The notes under the pieces: model-generated
What the model saw: only the letters and a program-made list of their open reading frames with translations
What the model was told of the DNA's origin: nothing
Databases searched by the model: none
Translations under genes and position numbers: made by a program
Assembly (NCBI GenBank): GCA_029009115.1
Contig: JAQXJU010000064.1
Location: 1-64,000, forward strand
Source of the DNA: Bacteroidales bacterium
GTDB taxonomy: Bacteria > Bacteroidota > Bacteroidia > Bacteroidales > UBA932
DNA length: 64,000 bases
Direction: 5' to 3'
Shown here: one piece after another, positions 6,827 to 16,043 of the stretch
Layout of the letters: each line of letters opens with the position of its first letter
Position numbering within the stretch: the first letter of the stretch is position 1

Positions 6827-8662
6827 ATGAAACATTTCTGGAAGGTACTGAAGCGCTTTGCTTCACCTTACACCAAGTACTTGGGAGGTTCGCTTCTGCT
6901 GAACGTCCTGAGCGCGGTATTCAATATCTTCTCCTTCACGCTTATCATTCCCATACTCCAGATACTGTTCAATGTCAACGAAATGAGCTATGAGTTCATT
7001 GCCTGGGATACCGAAGGGATAAGCCTCAAGGATATTGCACTGAACAATCTCTACTGGTATGTTACTGAAGGAATGACCCAGTGGGGCCCCCAGAGGGTAC
7101 TCCTTGTTCTGTGCCTCTTCCTGTCGGTGATGACGGCCATCAAGACAGCCTGCTATTTCGGTTCCAATGCCGTTCTCGTGCCTATGAGAACTGGCATTGT
7201 CAAGGATATGAGGATGATGATATACGACAAGATTCTCGCCCTTCCCTTAGGTTTCTTCTCTCAGGAGAGAAAGGGAGACATCATTGCCAGGATGTCAGGA
7301 GATGTGGCCGAGGTCGAGTATTCCATCACCAACGTCCTTGAAATGATTATCAAGAATCCTGTTCTGATTCTCTTCTATCTGGGGACTCTGATGATGATTT
7401 CTTGGCAGCTGACTTTGTTCGTGCTGGTCTTCGCCCCCGTGATGCTCTATCTTATGGGAGTGATAGGGCGCAAGCTCAAGGCGCGCTCACTCGAGGCCCA
7501 GAGCCTTTGGAGCGACGTGATGGCCCAGGTCGAGGAGACCCTCGGTGGCCTGAGGATAATCAAGGCCTTCCTTGCTGAAGGAAAGATGTCGGCACGCTTC
7601 GGCAAGGTAACTGCCGCAATGCGTTCCAAGATAACCAGGGTATCTGTACGTCAGGCTCTGGCCCATCCCGTGAGCGAATTCCTCGGGACCGTGATGATAG
7701 CTATAGTTCTCTGGTTCGGAGGGATGCTCATTCTCGGAGACAGGGCCGGAATCGATGCTCCTACCTTCATCTTCTATCTGGTGATACTCTACAGCGTCAT
7801 CCAACCCATAAAGGAACTTGCCAAAGCAGCATACTGCATTCCCAAGGGGCTTGCATCGATGGAGAGAATAGACGTCATCCTTCAGGCACATAACGACATT
7901 GTCGAAAAGGCCGTCCCTTCAAGGCTTGAATCTTTCAACGACAAGATTGTCTTCGACCACGTCAGTTTCAGCTACGGAGACGGCAAGACTGTTCTCAAGG
8001 ACATCTCATTTGAGATACCCAAGGGCAAGACCATAGCCATCGTAGGCGCCTCAGGTTCAGGGAAATCCACGCTTGTGGACCTCATTCCCCGCTTCTACGA
8101 TGTCAGCTCCGGCTCAATCACCATTGATGGGGAGGATATCAGGAATCTGAAAATCAGCGACCTCCGCTCGATTATGGGCAATGTCAACCAAGACCCCATC
8201 CTCTTCAACGACACCATTTTCAACAACATAGCCTTCGGAGTGGAGAATGCTGACCGCGAGTCTGTAATAGAGGCTGCAAAAATTGCCAACGCCCACGACT
8301 TCATTATGGAGAAGGAAGAAGGCTACGACACCAACATCGGAGACAGGGGAATCAAGCTCTCCGGCGGACAGAGGCAGAGGATTTCTATCGCCAGGGCAAT
8401 ACTCAAGAACCCTCCCATACTCATTCTCGACGAGGCTACGGCCTCGCTCGACACCGAGTCGGAGAGGATAGTACAGGATGCCCTCGACTACCTGATGAGT
8501 AACCGGACTACAATCGCAATCGCCCACAGGCTTTCGACCATCAAGGGAGCAGACGAGATAATTGTGCTCGATGAGGGCAGAATAGTCGAGAGAGGCACCC
8601 ACGATTCCCTCATAGAGCTGGGCGGTTTCTACAAGAAGCTGTACGATATGCAGTCGTTATAA
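6827..8662 (+). CDS. ABC transporter, fused permease and ATPase, MsbA-like
   Basis: The product is 611 aa, the usual length for a half-size type IV ABC exporter. The N-terminal half has about six membrane segments, beginning with one in residues 15-45. The ATPase half shows Walker A (GASGSGKST), signature LSGGQRQR, Walker B (ILILDEATAS) and the switch His (IAIAHRLST). The MsbA-like name reflects general resemblance; the cargo (lipid A core, another lipid or a drug) cannot be told from sequence. It is the first gene of a co-directional run that also includes lipid-metabolism genes. Confidence 0.9.
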   Translation: MKHFWKVLKRFASPYTKYLGGSLLLNVLSAVFNIFSFTLIIPILQILFNVNEMSYEFIAWDTEGISLKDIALNNLYWYVTEGMTQWGPQRVLLVLCLFLSVMTAIKTACYFGSNAVLVPMRTGIVKDMRMMIYDKILALPLGFFSQERKGDIIARMSGDVAEVEYSITNVLEMIIKNPVLILFYLGTLMMISWQLTLFVLVFAPVMLYLMGVIGRKLKARSLEAQSLWSDVMAQVEETLGGLRIIKAFLAEGKMSARFGKVTAAMRSKITRVSVRQALAHPVSEFLGTVMIAIVLWFGGMLILGDRAGIDAPTFIFYLVILYSVIQPIKELAKAAYCIPKGLASMERIDVILQAHNDIVEKAVPSRLESFNDKIVFDHVSFSYGDGKTVLKDISFEIPKGKTIAIVGASGSGKSTLVDLIPRFYDVSSGSITIDGEDIRNLKISDLRSIMGNVNQDPILFNDTIFNNIAFGVENADRESVIEAAKIANAHDFIMEKEEGYDTNIGDRGIKLSGGQRQRISIARAILKNPPILILDEATASLDTESERIVQDALDYLMSNRTTIAIAHRLSTIKGADEIIVLDEGRIVERGTHDSLIELGGFYKKLYDMQSL

Positions 8663-8666
8663 AGCT

Positions 8667-9071
8667 ATGGACAAGAAAAGGATAACACTGATAAGGATTT
8701 GTTTTGCAGCATACCTTGCCGCACTGGTCTATCTGTGTTTCCACAGCTTTTCCAGCCTGCCTGTTGTCAGGGCGGACTTCTTCGGCATTCCGACCGACAA
8801 ACTGGTTCACTTTGTGATGTTTCTGCCCTTCCCCCTGCTGATGTTCCTCTCGATGAGAGTTGACACATCAAGCAAGGCAAGGACCTTTCTGTTCATAGCC
8901 CTGTCATTCATCCTGGGTTGTGCCACCGGTGCCGCAACCGAATTCATCCAGGGAATTACCCCTTCGAGGACGCCCGATATCAAGGATTTTTATGCCGACA
9001 TCCTCGGATGCCTGGTCAGCGCCTCGATTAGTTGTCTGATATTCATTCGCAATGGCAAGAAAAGGAAGTAA
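8667..9071 (+). CDS. VanZ-like membrane protein
   Basis: The product is 134 aa with four predicted membrane segments. It carries the VanZ family features: an early D-K-x-x-H-F motif (TDKLVHFVMF), then TEFIQGITPSRTPDIKDFYADILG, here noted in parts, which is the conserved E-x-x-Q...R...D-x-x-D-x-x-x-N/D-x-x-G block. Its start is 4 bp after the ABC exporter and it overlaps the next gene by 20 bp. The biochemical role of small VanZ proteins in Bacteroidetes is not established. Confidence 0.88.
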   Translation: MDKKRITLIRICFAAYLAALVYLCFHSFSSLPVVRADFFGIPTDKLVHFVMFLPFPLLMFLSMRVDTSSKARTFLFIALSFILGCATGAATEFIQGITPSRTPDIKDFYADILGCLVSASISCLIFIRNGKKRK

Positions 9072-12009
9072 ATGCCTGCTGGCAGCCTTTCTCATTGCCA
9101 TCCCAGTACTGGGCACGGCACAGGTCAGGAGCGAATTCAAGGAAGCCTCCGACTCGCTGGCCGTACTCCTCAAAGACAGGACAGGTGTACGCTCTTCGTT
9201 GTCACTCAACAAGATACTCAAGCGCAAAGGCAAACTTGACCTGTACTTCAGCCGAAGCCTTGCCGACTACCCCTGGCGCCCGGGCGATATCAGATGGTTC
9301 CGCGGTCAGGTAGAATCTCTCTTCCCCGAGGAATGGAGCAAATGGCAGCTCGGTGAGATTTTCACAGAACGCACTCCCCTGAGAGATCTGCAGGTCAGCC
9401 CAATCGGCAATGACGGCGCCCCTTCGCCCTATCTCTTCCCCGGGCGGGAAAGGAAGTCGGGACGACTTGTGCAGAGGGTCGGAGTGCCTGAATGCCCCCG
9501 CGGGCTTGACGGCAGACACATAGCCCTGTGGCAGAGCCACGGAATGTACTTCGATGACAACGCTTCGCTTTGGACCTGGCAGCGCCCCAAGATGTGGAGA
9601 ACAGTGGAGGATATGTACACCCAGAGCTATGTGCTTCCATTTCTTATCCCAATGCTGGAAAGAGCCGGAGCCTGTGTGATGACTCCGCGCGAGAGGGATG
9701 TCCAAAGAGACGAGGCAGTAGCCGACAACGACGCCTCTTTCGACAACAGGAGCGAGGGATGCCGCCGCAAGGGTACTTACTCCGACCTCGGGCGCTGGGA
9801 AAGCATCCCCTCTGGCTTTGCCGACAGACAGCAGTTTTACCATCTCGGTGAGAATCCCTTCACGATGGGAACGGCCCGCAGGAGCCTCTGCACTTCGTCT
9901 TCCACCCCCGCAAGCACTGCGGTATGGAAGGCCGATTTCCCCCGAAGGGGCAGCTACGCAGTGTATGTCTCATACGTAACCCTGCCCGAGAGCAGCACTT
10001 GCGCCCGCTACAGGGTACAGCATCTCGGAGGGACAAGCGAATTCATAGTCAACCAGAAAATGGGAGGCGGAACCTGGATTTACCTCGGCACCTTCGAGTT
10101 TGAGGGTGAGGGTTCGGTAACTCTCGACAACTCAACCCCCAAAGGCAGGAGCCATTCCAAGGGAAGCGTAGTGACAGCCGATGCCGTGCGCTTCGGGGGC
10201 GGATTCGGCAAGGTTGTCCGCGGCCCCGAGGACACACCCGCCGAAGAATGGACCACATCCGGCTATCCCGCCTATGCCGAGGGGGCCCTTTATTCCGAGA
10301 TCTGGTACGGGGCCGATCCGAAGGTCTATGCAGACTGGGAGACAGAATACGTACGCGACTATGCGTCCAGGGGAGCCTGGGTCAAATGGCTCAAAGATGA
10401 CAAGGGAGTTCCCTTCGACCTCTCTCTGGCCTTCCACACCGACGCCGGAGTTACACCCGACGACAGGATCATAGGAACTCTCGGCATTTACACCCTTATG
10501 GCCTACGGCAGCAGCCGCTTCAGTGACGGAACCCACAGGATGGCCTGCAGGCTGCTTACAGACAGGGTTCAGAGCCAGATAGTCTCTGACCTTCGCCTGC
10601 TCTGGAATCCCGACTGGACCAGAAGGCCCAACTGGAACCGTTCCTATAGCGAATCCCGCACTACCGACGTACCGGCGGTCCTTCTGGAACTGCTCTCGCA
10701 CCAGAACTTCGAAGATATGAAGTACGGGCTCGACCCCAGGTTCCGCTTCGATGTGTGCCGTTCCATTTACAAAGCCATACTCAAGACAGTTGCCGACCTT
10801 TACAACAGGCCTTACACGGTGGAACCTCTTCCGGTTCGTTCCTTCTCGGCCCTTCTGAGCCCCGAGGGGAAGTGCACCCTCAGCTGGCTGCCTTCCGAAG
10901 ACCCTCTTGAGCCTACTGCAGCGCCAGAGAGCTATATCGTTTATACCCGCAAGGACTCGCTCGGATTCGACAACGGAGTACAGGTGCAGGGATGTTCCTT
11001 CAAACCTGAAATAGAAAAGGGGCATATCTACAGTTTCAGGGTCGAGGCTGTAAATGCCGGAGGCCGCAGTTTCCCTTCCGAAACCCTCGCAGTGGGCATT
11101 CCCGACACTCCCCAAGACAGCAGTGGGCCTGTTCTGGTCGTGAACAACTTCACCCGTATCTCCGGACCTACCTGGTTCGATACCCCCAGTTACGCGGGCT
11201 TCGACCCCGCTCTTGACGGAGGCGTTCCCTGCATAAGCGACATCAGCTTCATAGGCGAAGTGTATCAGGCCCGCCGTGAACTGGGCTGGGACGGTTCACT
11301 CAATCCCGGATTCGGAGCCTGCTCTGACGAATACGCAGGACTTCGGATAGCCGGGAACAGCTTCGACTTCGTATCCGAACACGGAAAGGCCCTGATGCAG
11401 CTCGGACATTCGTTCTGCTCGCAGAGCAGCGAGGCTTTCCGCGCAGATCCCGGTGTATGGAGCACCCTTGACCTCATCTGCGGCAAGCAGGTACGCACAG
11501 CGCTCGGAGGCAACTGCTACGAGGTATTCCCCGAATCACTCTGCTCCGCACTTAGGAAGGTCTCCGAGCAGGGCTGCAACCTCATCGTGTCGGGAGCGAA
11601 CATCTGTACCGATGCCTGGGACAGGATATTCCCGCTTGAAGCTGACAGCCTTCGCAGGGAGCACGGCATCGAGCTCGTTCGCGAGGTCCTTGGGATAAAG
11701 CGCGTCAACGGATTCGGAGCGAGGGACGGCAGAGTGACACTGCTGGGCAATGCGCTCGAGCTCTGGCACAGCCCCTGCGAAGATCACTACTGCGTGGAAA
11801 GGTGCGACGCCATAGCCCCGGTAAGTGCCTCAAGATGCACAATCATAGCACAATATCCGCAGGACAGGACATCTGCGGGAATATTATACAATGGCGACGG
11901 TTACAAGGCGGCGAGCTTCGGATTTCCGCTCGAGGCCCTGCGGAACCCCGACGCAATGCGGGACGCGCTTGAAGTGTCGCTGAGTTATTTTGAAAACAAC
12001 AACAATTGA
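9052..12009 (+). CDS. golvesin-domain protein with split amidase_3-like domain
   Basis: The product is 985 aa with a signal peptide (residues 1-23). A segment at about 153-215 (WQSHG, His163) and a later one at about 405-590 (FHTDAG, His462; LLELLSH, Glu546) look like the two halves of an N-acetylmuramoyl-L-alanine amidase fold with its zinc ligands and catalytic Glu. Between them sits a golvesin C-terminal-like beta domain (about 245-382) with YAVYVSY and a TADAVRFG ending. A fibronectin III-like domain follows near 590-680, then about 300 residues without a domain I recognise. Related proteins are often mislabelled xanthan lyase. I infer a periplasmic or surface peptidoglycan-active protein. 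Confidence 0.75.
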   Translation: MARKGSKCLLAAFLIAIPVLGTAQVRSEFKEASDSLAVLLKDRTGVRSSLSLNKILKRKGKLDLYFSRSLADYPWRPGDIRWFRGQVESLFPEEWSKWQLGEIFTERTPLRDLQVSPIGNDGAPSPYLFPGRERKSGRLVQRVGVPECPRGLDGRHIALWQSHGMYFDDNASLWTWQRPKMWRTVEDMYTQSYVLPFLIPMLERAGACVMTPRERDVQRDEAVADNDASFDNRSEGCRRKGTYSDLGRWESIPSGFADRQQFYHLGENPFTMGTARRSLCTSSSTPASTAVWKADFPRRGSYAVYVSYVTLPESSTCARYRVQHLGGTSEFIVNQKMGGGTWIYLGTFEFEGEGSVTLDNSTPKGRSHSKGSVVTADAVRFGGGFGKVVRGPEDTPAEEWTTSGYPAYAEGALYSEIWYGADPKVYADWETEYVRDYASRGAWVKWLKDDKGVPFDLSLAFHTDAGVTPDDRIIGTLGIYTLMAYGSSRFSDGTHRMACRLLTDRVQSQIVSDLRLLWNPDWTRRPNWNRSYSESRTTDVPAVLLELLSHQNFEDMKYGLDPRFRFDVCRSIYKAILKTVADLYNRPYTVEPLPVRSFSALLSPEGKCTLSWLPSEDPLEPTAAPESYIVYTRKDSLGFDNGVQVQGCSFKPEIEKGHIYSFRVEAVNAGGRSFPSETLAVGIPDTPQDSSGPVLVVNNFTRISGPTWFDTPSYAGFDPALDGGVPCISDISFIGEVYQARRELGWDGSLNPGFGACSDEYAGLRIAGNSFDFVSEHGKALMQLGHSFCSQSSEAFRADPGVWSTLDLICGKQVRTALGGNCYEVFPESLCSALRKVSEQGCNLIVSGANICTDAWDRIFPLEADSLRREHGIELVREVLGIKRVNGFGARDGRVTLLGNALELWHSPCEDHYCVERCDAIAPVSASRCTIIAQYPQDRTSAGILYNGDGYKAASFGFPLEALRNPDAMRDALEVSLSYFENNNN

Positions 12010-12015
12010 TTTGTT

Positions 12016-12444
12016 ATGGAAAAGAATCTGATGGACAATCCCTTCTACGCGAAGGCAATGGAGTTTCTCCAGGACAATGACCTCTTCGATCTCGAAGCAG
12101 GCAAACACATCATTGACGGCGACAATCTCTGGCTCAACATCGTGGACAGCAAGCTCAAGACCACGCAGGAAGCCCGTCTTGAGGTTCACGACAAGTACAT
12201 TGACATCCAGATCCCCCTCTCCTGCGAGGAGACCTTCGGCATCAAGCCCCGCTCGGAATGCACCCAGCCCGTCGGCGAGATGGACCCCGTGAAAGACATT
12301 CTCTTCTATGCCGACCCCGTCGAGGAGACAGTTACCGTGAAGGCCGGGGAAGTAATCACCTTCGAACCCGACACCGCCCACGCTCCCCTTATTGGAGAAG
12401 GCACGATTCACAAGGCCATCTTCAAGGTACGAGCCGAGTACTAA
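12016..12444 (+). CDS. YhcH/YjgK/YiaL family protein
   Basis: The product is 142 aa, close to the family's usual 150. It shows the cupin-like pattern with NLWLNI, EVHDKYIDIQ, and the late FEPDTAHAPLI, whose His and acidic residues fit the metal site of the family. Members are linked to sugar (sialic acid or N-acetylglucosamine-derived) catabolism in other bacteria, sometimes as a beta-galactosidase accessory subunit. No sugar-catabolic neighbour is present here, so the role is open. It sits 6 bp after the amidase-like gene. Confidence 0.88.
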   Translation: MEKNLMDNPFYAKAMEFLQDNDLFDLEAGKHIIDGDNLWLNIVDSKLKTTQEARLEVHDKYIDIQIPLSCEETFGIKPRSECTQPVGEMDPVKDILFYADPVEETVTVKAGEVITFEPDTAHAPLIGEGTIHKAIFKVRAEY

Positions 12445-12459
12445 CCAAGACTGCATACT

Positions 12460-14049
12460 GTGAACTCTAGCCTATACCTGAAAATGATTCGCGGAGGCGC
12501 AGCAAGGCTGGCTTCCAACAGACAAGCAATCAACGAGCTTAATGTTTTCCCTATTCCAGACGGAGATACGGGGGACAATATGTATATGACAATCGAGGAC
12601 GGTTCCCACGCTGACGGGCAGACTCTCTCTGAGATGTCCAAAAGCGTTGCCCAGGGTATGCTCCTGGGGGCACGAGGGAATTCGGGAGTCATACTGTCCC
12701 GCATATTTGCCGGGCTCGCCAAGGGATTCGAAGGAATCGAGGTTGCATCGCAAAAGCAGATAGAGGATGCCTTCGAGGCAGCTGTCAAGGAAGCCTACAA
12801 CGCTGTTCCCCAGCCTGTTGAGGGCACCATCCTTACGGTCTTGCGCGAGGGTGTCGAGGCTGCCTTAGGCTCCTCTGACATAGATGAATTCTTTGCAAGG
12901 CTCGTCAAGGGAATGGATATATCATTGCAGAACACCCCCGAACTGCTGGATGCCCTGAAGAAGGCGGGAGTAATCGACAGCGGCGGTGCAGGACTTCTGT
13001 GCATAACGGAAGGAATGAGGGATGCACTTCACTCCGATGTAATTCCTGAACTTCCCCAGGAGGGAGGTCCTGCGGCTCACAAGGTCGATTTCTCGTCCTT
13101 TACCGAAGACAGCGTTCTCGAGTTCGGCTACTGCACCGAGTTCCTTCTTCGCCTGCAGAGGTCGAAGGTGGACCTCGACAGTTTCGACGAGTCCGTCATA
13201 AAGGATTATCTGTCCGGGGCGGGCGATTCGCTCGTATTCTTCAGAGACGGGAGCATAATCAAGGTGCACGTCCATACAAAGACTCCAGGCGACATTCTCA
13301 GCCACTGCCAGAGGTGGGGTGAGTTCCTTACCATCAAGGTCGAGAATATGACCCTGCAGCATCACGAGAACAATATGGACCAGCGTTTCAAGAAGGCAGG
13401 CAAGCCCCTTGGAATAGTCAGCGTGGCCTCGGGCGAAGGTCTTGTAAGGACTCTTCGCGAGATGGGAGCCGATGAGATAATTGAGGGGGGACAGACTATG
13501 AACCCTCCCGTGGAGCGCTTCATCGAGGCCTTCGACCGAATAAATGCCGAAAGCATACTCGTCTTCCCCAACAACAGCAACATTCTTCTGACTGCCCGCC
13601 AGGCTGCCGCTCTGTATGACAAGGCCCGAATCGAGGTAATCTGCACAAGGAACCTTGCCGAAGGTTATTACGCAATGGCCAACATCGATACTTCCAAGAC
13701 CGTGGAAGAGATTGTTTCCTCCCTTGATGAATGCCTTGAAGGAACTGCCACGGGACTGGTTTCAGTGGCTGTCCGCGACAACGAGGCAGGGCTGAAGGGT
13801 GATTGGCTGGGTATCTACGACAAGGACATTGTCTGCAGCCTGCCGTCCAAAAACGAGGCCTTGCTCAAACTGGCATCCGTTATGGGATGCTCTTCCCACG
13901 ATGTTGCTGTCATCTTCCGCGGCGAAGGAGCCGGCTCGGACGAGGCAGAGGAACTGCTCGTCGCAATGAACCGGCAATATCCACGTACTGAAACCATTAT
14001 TATTGAAGGCAATCAGCCTGTTTACGATTACATTCTACTGCTATGCTAA
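12460..14049 (+). CDS. DAK2-domain fatty acid kinase subunit, FakA-like
   Basis: The product is 529 aa, close to FakA length. The N-terminal DAK2-type kinase domain has the nucleotide/Mg-binding NVFPIPDGDTGDNM motif at about residues 28-41 and GARGNSGVILS near 67. The C-terminal half carries the FakA-specific region. The start is a GTG (12460) 15 bp after the YhcH-like stop; an ATG at 12484 is an alternative but would cut into the conserved N-terminus. It overlaps the DegV-type gene by 7 bp. In Firmicutes, FakA phosphorylates fatty acids presented by FakB/DegV proteins, and the neighbouring plsX and acp fit that pathway. Confidence 0.88.
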   Translation: MNSSLYLKMIRGGAARLASNRQAINELNVFPIPDGDTGDNMYMTIEDGSHADGQTLSEMSKSVAQGMLLGARGNSGVILSRIFAGLAKGFEGIEVASQKQIEDAFEAAVKEAYNAVPQPVEGTILTVLREGVEAALGSSDIDEFFARLVKGMDISLQNTPELLDALKKAGVIDSGGAGLLCITEGMRDALHSDVIPELPQEGGPAAHKVDFSSFTEDSVLEFGYCTEFLLRLQRSKVDLDSFDESVIKDYLSGAGDSLVFFRDGSIIKVHVHTKTPGDILSHCQRWGEFLTIKVENMTLQHHENNMDQRFKKAGKPLGIVSVASGEGLVRTLREMGADEIIEGGQTMNPPVERFIEAFDRINAESILVFPNNSNILLTARQAAALYDKARIEVICTRNLAEGYYAMANIDTSKTVEEIVSSLDECLEGTATGLVSVAVRDNEAGLKGDWLGIYDKDIVCSLPSKNEALLKLASVMGCSSHDVAVIFRGEGAGSDEAEELLVAMNRQYPRTETIIIEGNQPVYDYILLLC

Positions 14050-14909
14050 AACTCTTTACCGACACCGACACCGATACCACTCCCCAGATAGCTGCGGAGT
14101 ACGGTTATTCTCTGATTTCGATGCCATACAGCATCGATGCCAGAACAGTCAACCCTTACGAGGATTTCGACAGCTTCGATTATCACAAGTTCTATGACAC
14201 CCTGAGGTCGGGAGTAATCCCTACGACCAGTGCAATCTCGAAAGAGAGATACATCTCTTATTTCGAGCCTGATTTTGCCGCGGGGAACGACATACTCTAC
14301 GTTCATTTCTCGCGCGCTATGTCCAACACTTTTGCGGCAATGGACCAGGCAGTTGCAGAACTCAGAGAGAAGTATCCCCAGGTACGCTTCGAAGAAATCG
14401 ACACCAAGGGCATCTCGATTGCCAGCCTTGTAATCGTACGCGAGGTGGGAGATATGGTCAAAGCCGGAAAATCTCTGGACGAGATTCTCAGCTGGGCCGA
14501 CAGGGAGGTTGACAAGTTCGCGACCTACTTCTTCGCCGACGACCTCAGGTTCTTCCGCCGCAGCGGGCGCGTAAGCGGACTCGCCGCAACAATGGGTTCT
14601 CTGATTGGACTCCGCCCCATCATCTATATGAGCCCCGAGGGCAAGATGGTCTCGCTCGGAACCGAGAAAGGACGCTTCAAGGCTATGTCGAGGCTGGCCG
14701 ATGAGGTCGCAAGGCTCGGAGAGGACATCTCTGCCCATCACATCTGCATTGCCCATACCGATGCCGAGGATATGGCAAGGGAATTAGGGAAGATGATAGA
14801 AGAGAAATTCGGCAAGTTGAATATTGAATATGTAGTAGTCAACCCCACAGCCGGAAGCCATTGCGGCCCCGACACCATCGGAGTGAGCTTCCACGCCAAA
14901 AACCGCTGA
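14043..14909 (+). CDS. DegV family fatty-acid-binding protein, FakB-like
   Basis: The product is 288 aa, the standard DegV length. It shows the family's early TDTD segment, the conserved TTSAIS loop near residue 60, the SRAMSNTFAA segment, the FFRRSGRVSG motif near 178 and a C-terminal HTDAEDMA. DegV proteins bind a fatty acid and present its carboxylate to FakA; the 7-bp overlap with fakA strongly supports this partnership. Confidence 0.9.
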   Translation: MLKLFTDTDTDTTPQIAAEYGYSLISMPYSIDARTVNPYEDFDSFDYHKFYDTLRSGVIPTTSAISKERYISYFEPDFAAGNDILYVHFSRAMSNTFAAMDQAVAELREKYPQVRFEEIDTKGISIASLVIVREVGDMVKAGKSLDEILSWADREVDKFATYFFADDLRFFRRSGRVSGLAATMGSLIGLRPIIYMSPEGKMVSLGTEKGRFKAMSRLADEVARLGEDISAHHICIAHTDAEDMARELGKMIEEKFGKLNIEYVVVNPTAGSHCGPDTIGVSFHAKNR

Positions 14910-14912
14910 GCT

Positions 14913-16043
14913 ATGATTACGGTAAAAGAAGTCAGGACGCGCAGGGAGCAGAAGGAATTCATCAATTTTCCGCTCGACCTCTATCGGGGCAACCCCAACT
15001 TCACCCCGCCCCTGTATATGGACGAGAAGAAGATTTTCAGCAAGGATTTCGTTTATAACGACTGCTGCGACTTCATCTGCTTTAACGCCTACAGAGACGG
15101 ACAGATGGCCGGACGCATCCAGGGCATAATCCAGAAAGCCTCGAACGAGAAGCGCGGCGAAAAAAGGGCCCGCTTTACACGCTACGATGCCATTGACGAC
15201 CCCGAGGTTTCTGCCGCACTGTTCAAGGCCTTCGAAGACTGGGCAGTATCGGCAGGAATGGACACCGCCTGCGGTCCGCTGAGTTTTTCCGACCTTGAGA
15301 GGGAGGGGCTTCTGGTAGAAGGTTTCGACTACCCCGCAACCTTCGAGGAACTCTACAACTACCCTTACTATGCCACCCATATCGAGGCCAACGGCTATGA
15401 GAAGGAGGTTGACTGGAACAGTTCGCGCCTCTACGGTCCCGCAAGCCCCGAAGACATCACAGAACTCGAAAAACTTACCGAGTTCATCTTCAAGCGCTAC
15501 AAACTGCACTACGGCGAGTCCAGAAGCGGTTCTGATTTTATCAGGCGCTACAAAGACGGCATCTTTGATCTTATTGACAAATCTTACGAAGGTCTCTACG
15601 GGACAGTTCCTTTTACCGAGAATATGAAGAAACTGATGATTGAGAACTTCCAGCTTGTCATCAGCAACAAATATGCAGCCTGCATACTCGACGAAAACGA
15701 CAGGATGGTGTGCTTCGGTCTGGCTATCCCCTCGCTCAGAAGGGCTCTGTCGCTGACTCGCGGAAAGCTGACTTCCAAGGTTCTGTTTAGGCTCCTTGGC
15801 TGCCTTCGCAAGCCTGACGTTCTGGACCTCTGCCTTGTGGGTGTAGATCCTGAATACCTCAACAGGGGCATTTCCGCAGCCCTTTCGCTCGCGGTGATGC
15901 GTATGCTTCAGGACAACCCCGACATCAAGTACGCCGAGACCAACCTGAATCTGCTTGACAACTTCCCCATCCAGAACCAGTGGAAGCGTTTCCAGAGGGA
16001 GATTCACAAGATTTACAGGTCTTACTGCAAGAAACTCGTATGA
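14913..16043 (+). CDS. GNAT-like acyltransferase, YghO-like
   Basis: The product is 376 aa. The N-terminal part has FINFPLDLYRGNPNFTPPL, typical of a family of large single-chain GNAT-like proteins related to E. coli YghO. A later part contains LVGVDPEYLNRGISAAL, which fits the GNAT acyl-CoA-binding loop, and the C-terminus has an NFPIQNQWKRF segment. No substrate is known to me. It lies between fakB and plsX with a 4-bp overlap to plsX, so a role in acyl transfer or lipid modification is a reasonable inference only. Confidence 0.7.
   Translation: MITVKEVRTRREQKEFINFPLDLYRGNPNFTPPLYMDEKKIFSKDFVYNDCCDFICFNAYRDGQMAGRIQGIIQKASNEKRGEKRARFTRYDAIDDPEVSAALFKAFEDWAVSAGMDTACGPLSFSDLEREGLLVEGFDYPATFEELYNYPYYATHIEANGYEKEVDWNSSRLYGPASPEDITELEKLTEFIFKRYKLHYGESRSGSDFIRRYKDGIFDLIDKSYEGLYGTVPFTENMKKLMIENFQLVISNKYAACILDENDRMVCFGLAIPSLRRALSLTRGKLTSKVLFRLLGCLRKPDVLDLCLVGVDPEYLNRGISAALSLAVMRMLQDNPDIKYAETNLNLLDNFPIQNQWKRFQREIHKIYRSYCKKLV

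Noticed and set aside
14784-16007. 407-aa minus-strand ORF opposite the acetyltransferase-like gene
   Set aside because: It spans parts of two co-directional plus-strand genes and shows no motif.
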